Both the position numbers and the translations under genes were made by a program. A stretch of DNA of 64,000 nt from Flavobacterium difficile (lineage in GTDB: Bacteria; Bacteroidota; Bacteroidia; Flavobacteriales; Flavobacteriaceae), in the NCBI RefSeq assembly GCF_011392115.1, contig NZ_JAAJBT010000002.1, positions 372,001 to 436,000 on the forward strand. Reading direction: 5' to 3'. The notes under the pieces were generated by a model, which was not told where the DNA came from, searched no databases, and was given only the letters and a program-made list of their open reading frames with translations. How positions within the stretch are numbered: position 1 is the first letter of the stretch; every line of letters starts with the position of its first letter. Below are positions 62,088-64,000 of this stretch, piece by piece.

Positions 62088-62945
62088 TTAATGTGAAGCA
62101 ATAAAATTATTAAAAGCAGTTTTAGCTAAAGGACTCGAAAATAAAGAAGCATGTTCGCCACCAGGAATTTCCACAAATGAACTGTTTTGACAAGAAGTAC
62201 AAGACAAAATATCTACTTTAAAACTTGGCCAAGAATACATTTGAATAGGTGAATCATTTAAACCTTGCACAAATAGAATGTCTGATTGAAAGCCATTTGT
62301 AAAGTTTAATAATGATCGTTGCATATAAGCATTAGGATTGGAAGTGGTTGTGCCGTAAACATTTTTTAATTTAGTGCAGGTAACTCCAGTTGGAATTTGT
62401 CCATTTTCTTCTAATTGACATCTGTATACTAAATTTAAAGGACCAGGCGCATTTGCAATAACACCATTAGTTTGATGCATGGTATTTAATCGGGTAACTA
62501 AATAGCCACCTTGTGAATGACCTGCTAAAAAAACTTTATTTATGGTAATTCCCAATTGTTCACTAGCGTTATTTTTTACCCATAATAAAGCTGCTTCGGC
62601 ATAAGTTATAGTGTCACCAAGTAATAAATTTTCACCAGGATAGGCAACACTAACAAGCATCATGTCATTTCTATCCAAAATGTTTTTAAAATTATCTAAA
62701 ATAGTATTTGCAGCATTTAGTATTTCAGAATCGTATAGTACAGTTCCATGAAATACTACTAATACATCTACTTCATTTTGGATGGGTTTATCAACAATCA
62801 CATCTACATCTAAGTTGTTGTACGAAACAGTCATCGTTTTTCGATAGGCAGTACTTTCTTGATTGTTGGAAGCTGTGTTCTCTTTCTCACAAGAGATCAT
62901 AAAAGTAAAAATAAATAGGGTAAATAAGATACTTTTAGTTTTCAT
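62088..62945 (-). CDS. Lipoprotein alpha/beta hydrolase (feruloyl esterase/PHB depolymerase-like)
   Basis: The 285-aa protein has a lipobox ISC (Cys19) and a serine hydrolase core: VVFHGTV (oxyanion), GHSQGG (142-147, Ser144), a likely acid in QGLNDSP and His in GGEHASLF. Four cysteines near the C-terminal half (CQLEENG..TCTKL and SCTSCQ) may form disulphides. The dienelactone hydrolase/esterase type acts on esters at the cell surface; substrate unknown. Transcribed alone, convergent with the epimerase gene. Confidence 0.82.
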   Translation of the reverse strand: MKTKSILFTLFIFTFMISCEKENTASNNQESTAYRKTMTVSYNNLDVDVIVDKPIQNEVDVLVVFHGTVLYDSEILNAANTILDNFKNILDRNDMMLVSVAYPGENLLLGDTITYAEAALLWVKNNASEQLGITINKVFLAGHSQGGYLVTRLNTMHQTNGVIANAPGPLNLVYRCQLEENGQIPTGVTCTKLKNVYGTTTSNPNAYMQRSLLNFTNGFQSDILFVQGLNDSPIQMYSWPSFKVDILSCTSCQNSSFVEIPGGEHASLFSSPLAKTAFNNFIASH

Positions 62946-63050
62946 ACTTTTAAATTTAGGTTTTGACCCTAAAAACGTGTAAAGGTTTAATGGGTATAGT
63001 AAATTAAAAAAAAAAGTAAGTCATTTAGAACTACAGGAATTCAGTTTGAT

Positions 63051-63509
63051 TTAAATCCTAGGCTTATTCAAACCTCTATCATATAGAACAATACTTCCAG
63101 CTATAGAAACATTTAAACTTTTCTCCGATTTAAATTTGACTAAATGATGGCATTTTTCCATGGCTTTTTTGGTCATACCATGGTCTTCTGCACCTAACAA
63201 ATAGACACAACGTTGTGGATGATGAAAAGTTTCCAAAGCTACGGCTGTATCGTCGAGTTCCACACCAACTAATCGGGCGCCTTTTGGTAAGTTTTCGTAA
63301 AAAGCTTCAAAAGTATCGTAATGAAAATAAGGAATCGCTTTTACAGCATTATGCGTATCACAAGCTTGTTTGGCATAACGTTTTCCAATCGTAAAAATAA
63401 AACTTGCGCCAAAGTTTTGAGCCGTACGCCAAAGCATGCCTAAATTTTCTGGCGTTTTTCCGTTTTGTATGCCGATTCCGAAGAATTCGTTTATAAAATT
63501 ATCGTTCAT
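63051..63509 (-). CDS. TrmH/SpoU-family RNA 2'-O-methyltransferase
   Basis: I use ATG 63509 (MNDNFINEFFGIGIQNGKTPENLG), giving about 152 aa. The longer form to 63539 runs into an inverted repeat remnant. SPOUT-fold motifs are present: NLGMLWRTAQNFGASFIF, VYLLGAEDHGM and LNVSIAGSIVLYDRG near the C-terminus (the knot). Length resembles the minimal TrmL class rather than TrmH. It would methylate a tRNA or rRNA ribose. It lies downstream of the Crp/Fnr gene with a repeat array between. Confidence 0.88.
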   Translation of the reverse strand: MNDNFINEFFGIGIQNGKTPENLGMLWRTAQNFGASFIFTIGKRYAKQACDTHNAVKAIPYFHYDTFEAFYENLPKGARLVGVELDDTAVALETFHHPQRCVYLLGAEDHGMTKKAMEKCHHLVKFKSEKSLNVSIAGSIVLYDRGLNKPRI

Positions 63510-63530
63510 GTTTTGAATAATGGGTTCTTT

Positions 63531-63560
63531 TAACCGCAAAGTTCACAAAGGTTTAAATTT
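63531..63560. repeat. Inverted remnant of the 57.4-kb repeat unit
   Basis: taaccgcaaagttc (63531-63544), then aaaggtttaaattt, is the reverse complement of the conserved GAACTTTGCGGTTA core of the 57411-57877 array. Confidence 0.6.
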
Positions 63561-63569
63561 CGTAAATTA

Positions 63570-63700
63570 CACTTTTTACTTGACTCTTTTAACTTTTCAC
63601 TTGGCTCTTTTTACTTTTCACCTGGCTCTTTCCACTTTTCACTTGGCTCTTCTCACCTGGCTCTTTTCACCTGGCTCTTTTAACTTTTTACTTGGCTCTT
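63570..63700. repeat. Inverted GGCTC/ACTTTTT heptad array
   Basis: GGCTC/GACTC words start at 63582, 63603, 63624, 63645, 63659, 63673 and 63694, spacings of 21, 21, 21, 14, 14 and 21 bp. It is the reverse complement of the family at 9000-9415 and 53840-53949. It ends 10 bp from the Crp/Fnr stop codon. A plus-strand reading frame over it is only the repeat translated. Confidence 0.85.
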
Positions 63701-63710
63701 CAATACCAAA

Positions 63711-64000
63711 CTAAATCATTCTTTGTAATTCTTTTTTATGAATGATGCTAATCTTTTTACCTTGTAAAGAAATCCAACCTTCTTTGTTGAATTCAGATAA
63801 TAATCGGATGCAACTTTCTGTAGCGGTACCAATCATTCCTGCAATTTCTTCACGTGACAATTGAATTTTTAAACTTCCATCTTCAAAAGTTCCAAAATCG
63901 GATTCTAATTTTAAAAGTGTTTCTGCCAAACGTTGTTTTACAGTTTTTTGAGCCAAATTTACCATTCCGTCATCAGCGTCTTTTAAATCACCACAAACCG
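63711..64000 (-). CDS. Crp/Fnr-family transcriptional regulator (C-terminal part)
   Basis: The frame is open through the right edge, so only the C-terminal ~96 residues are in the window. Upstream of the internal Met the frame reads VCGDLKDADDGM, which joins the sensor domain to LAQKTVKQRLAETLL. The Crp-type winged helix (LSREEIAGMIGTATESCIRLLSEFNKEG) is complete, with an FNR/FixK-like recognition helix. The cyclic-nucleotide-like domain is off the edge. Expected role: control of oxygen or nitrosative responses, which cannot be settled here. Confidence 0.88.
   Translation of the reverse strand, partial: VCGDLKDADDGMVNLAQKTVKQRLAETLLKLESDFGTFEDGSLKIQLSREEIAGMIGTATESCIRLLSEFNKEGWISLQGKKISIIHKKELQRMI

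Noticed and set aside
63510..63539. Longer TrmH N-terminus
   Set aside because: It runs into an inverted repeat remnant. The homologous motif order begins at MNDNFINEFFGIGIQN.
63520..63714. Plus-strand 64-codon ORF rich in LALFTFHL-type repeats
   Set aside because: It is the translation of the inverted heptad array between two minus-strand genes; composition and repetition come from the DNA repeat.

Overview
The window is AT-rich, gene-dense chromosomal DNA from a member of the Flavobacteriaceae (Bacteroidota), most likely Flavobacterium or a close relative. The evidence is the promoter style (TTG, 17-20 bp, TAnnTTTG, seen upstream of several genes), the lack of clear Shine-Dalgarno sequences, a type IX secretion sorting domain, Bacteroidota families (DUF4197, DUF4199, DUF3667, DUF3810, YtxJ, LETM1-related biofilm protein) and many signal peptides ending in FSQ or SC. 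I saw no rRNA, tRNA, CRISPR array, insertion sequence or prophage.

Layout. 1-2.4 kb: the 5' part of recG, carrying an in-frame DUF559 endonuclease-like insertion that runs off the left edge, and a Dph6-like PP-loop protein. 2.6-9.0 kb: M1 aminopeptidase, a small membrane protein, a carboxypeptidase-regulatory-like exported protein and a UvrD/PcrA helicase, followed by a long 14-bp tandem array. 9.4-12.8 kb: lipoprotein, YciO-type protein, OxyR and release factor 1. 12.9-19.3 kb: an iron-uptake-type locus of two TonB-dependent siderophore receptors, each followed by a PepSY membrane protein. Both receptor promoters carry the same pair of palindromes exactly 60 bp apart. 19.3-25 kb: DUF3667 protein, PepD dipeptidase, a RelE/ParE-like toxin-antitoxin pair, and an overlapping DUF3810/LETM1-like pair. 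25-31.2 kb: an inorganic-carbon neighbourhood, with a LysR regulator divergent from a tight operon (92-aa protein, zinc-ribbon protein, Sua5, SbtA-like bicarbonate permease) that converges on beta-carbonic anhydrase and a STAS-less SulP transporter. 31.7-36.4 kb: pyrF operon and two DUF4197 paralogues. 36.5-45.8 kb: fused acyl-CoA mutase IcmF, CDF transporter, MiaE-like hydroxylase, GlyA, FahA and a lipoprotein. 45.9-52.5 kb: beta-propeller protein, T9SS-exported cell-wall amidase with five FN3 repeats, YtxJ and ClpB. 52.6-64 kb: small exported and cytoplasmic proteins, CsaA, TSUP transporter, S41 protease, an atypical ABC exporter operon, lipoprotein hydrolase, TrmH methylase and a partial Crp/Fnr regulator.

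A striking non-genic feature is a set of intergenic tandem arrays whose word length is a multiple of 7 bp (7, 14, 21 or 28), although the words belong to unrelated sequence families. Most begin within a few bases of an upstream stop codon. Other dispersed elements are a roughly 97-bp fivefold tandem repeat, an ACACAGATT...AATCTGTGT hairpin family, and long inverted repeats between convergent genes.

The most noteworthy observations are the endonuclease-like insertion in RecG, the heptad-quantised arrays, the bicarbonate permease/Sua5 operon (Sua5 consumes bicarbonate), and the paired operators at both siderophore-receptor promoters.
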